Assembly: GCA_050248375.1 (NCBI GenBank)
Contig: JBFWSL010000194.1
Location: 1 to 7,364, forward strand
From: JAYZVT01 sp050248375
GTDB taxonomy: Bacteria > Pseudomonadota > Alphaproteobacteria > Rhizobiales > Methyloligellaceae
Direction of reading: 5' to 3'
Length of the DNA stretch: 7,364 nucleotides
Positions 1 to 7,364 of this stretch are shown here, one piece after another. Numbering within the stretch: the stretch's first letter is position 1; each line of letters begins with the position of its first letter. Below the pieces are notes generated by a model. The model did not search any database. It was not told where the DNA came from and was given only the letters and a program-made list of their open reading frames with translations. Both the position numbers and the translations under genes were made by a program.

Positions 1-3137
<3,137 letters not shown>

Positions 3138-3140
3138 TGC

Positions 3141-3177
3141 GCCGGGCGGGGCGCGCCGAGCCGGCGCGCCCCGCGGC
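3141..3177 (+). other. Strong GC stem-loop in the rpoB-rpoC spacer, no U-tract
   Basis: A perfect 12-bp inverted repeat lies here: 3146-3157 (GCGGGGCGCGCC) pairs with 3163-3174 (GGCGCGCCCCGC) around the 5-base loop GAGCC at 3158-3162. A further 3 pairs (GCC 3141-3143 with GGC 3175-3177) can form if GG at 3144-3145 bulges out. The stem starts 3 to 8 bases after the rpoB stop. The following bases (TGGACGGGATAAA) contain no run of T, so it is not a canonical intrinsic terminator, and a full stop here would silence rpoC. Possible roles are protecting the rpoB 3' end from exonucleases, a processing site, or a pause or partial attenuator. The structure is seen directly; the function is inferred. 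Confidence 0.75.
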
Positions 3178-3203
3178 TGGACGGGATAAACACGAATGCG
3201 GGC

Positions 3204-3217
3204 GTGCGCCGTGCGCC
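3204..3217 (+). repeat. Two tandem copies of GTGCGCC
   Basis: The heptamer GTGCGCC occurs twice back to back, at 3204-3210 and 3211-3217, in the leader just before the rpoC ribosome binding site. It lies in the loop of a possible weak pairing between GCGGG (3198-3202) and CCCGC (3220-3224). Two copies of a GC-rich heptamer could be chance or replication slippage. No function is assigned. Confidence 0.5.
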
Positions 3218-3224
3218 GTCCCGC

Positions 3225-3230
3225 GGGAGA
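3225..3230 (+). promoter_or_regulatory. Ribosome binding site for rpoC
   Basis: GGGAGA carries the GGAG core (3226-3229) complementary to the anti-Shine-Dalgarno end of 16S rRNA. It ends 7 bases before the ATG at 3238, which is normal spacing, and it decides the rpoC start over the in-frame ATG at 3196. The 5' half of the site is also the right arm of a 10-bp palindrome, TCCCGCGGGA (3219-3228). Confidence 0.85.
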
Positions 3231-3237
3231 TCAGCGG

Positions 3238-7364
<4,127 letters not shown>

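Noticed and set aside
3141..3190. Spacer hairpin as an intrinsic terminator
   Set aside because: No T-tract follows the stem and an essential operon gene lies downstream.
3178..3200. A/T-richer patch GGATAAACACGAATG as an rpoC promoter
   Set aside because: No convincing -35/-10 pair at proper spacing; the short same-strand gap is adequately explained by co-transcription with rpoB.

Overview
The window is a stretch of an alphaproteobacterial core operon. It holds the 3' three-quarters of rpoB, a 100-base spacer, and almost all of rpoC, both on the + strand. These genes encode the two large catalytic subunits (beta and beta') of the DNA-dependent RNA polymerase. The DNA is GC-rich with strong G/C preference at third codon positions. 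The protein details (RpoC N-terminus MNQQIMNLFN, a beta subunit tail extending well past the E. coli end, and a lysine-rich loop in the beta coiled-coil insertion) fit an alphaproteobacterium. Hyphomicrobiales is my best guess, but the order is an inference from remembered sequences.

Layout: positions 1-3137 are rpoB, entering from the left edge already in frame, with about 340 N-terminal residues (E. coli numbering) outside the window. Positions 3138-3237 are the spacer. It holds a very stable GC stem-loop without a U-tract, a short tandem repeat and the rpoC ribosome binding site. Positions 3238-7364 are rpoC, open to the right edge with no stop reached; by comparison with the family only about 10-45 C-terminal residues are missing.

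Beta and beta' together form the active-centre cleft. Beta contributes the rifampicin pocket, the acidic pair next to the catalytic metals and the lysines that contact the initiating nucleotide. Beta' contributes the NADFDGD metal-binding loop, the bridge helix, the trigger loop and two zinc-binding sites. All of these signatures are present and intact. The same-strand order and short gap support co-transcription, and the spacer hairpin is the only candidate for differential control between the two genes.

I found no mobile element, CRISPR array, tRNA, rRNA or accessory system. The most striking oddity is a reading frame of more than 1,300 codons antisense to rpoC, which composition explains. 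This is essentially an ordinary housekeeping region and I see no evidence of a novel system in it.
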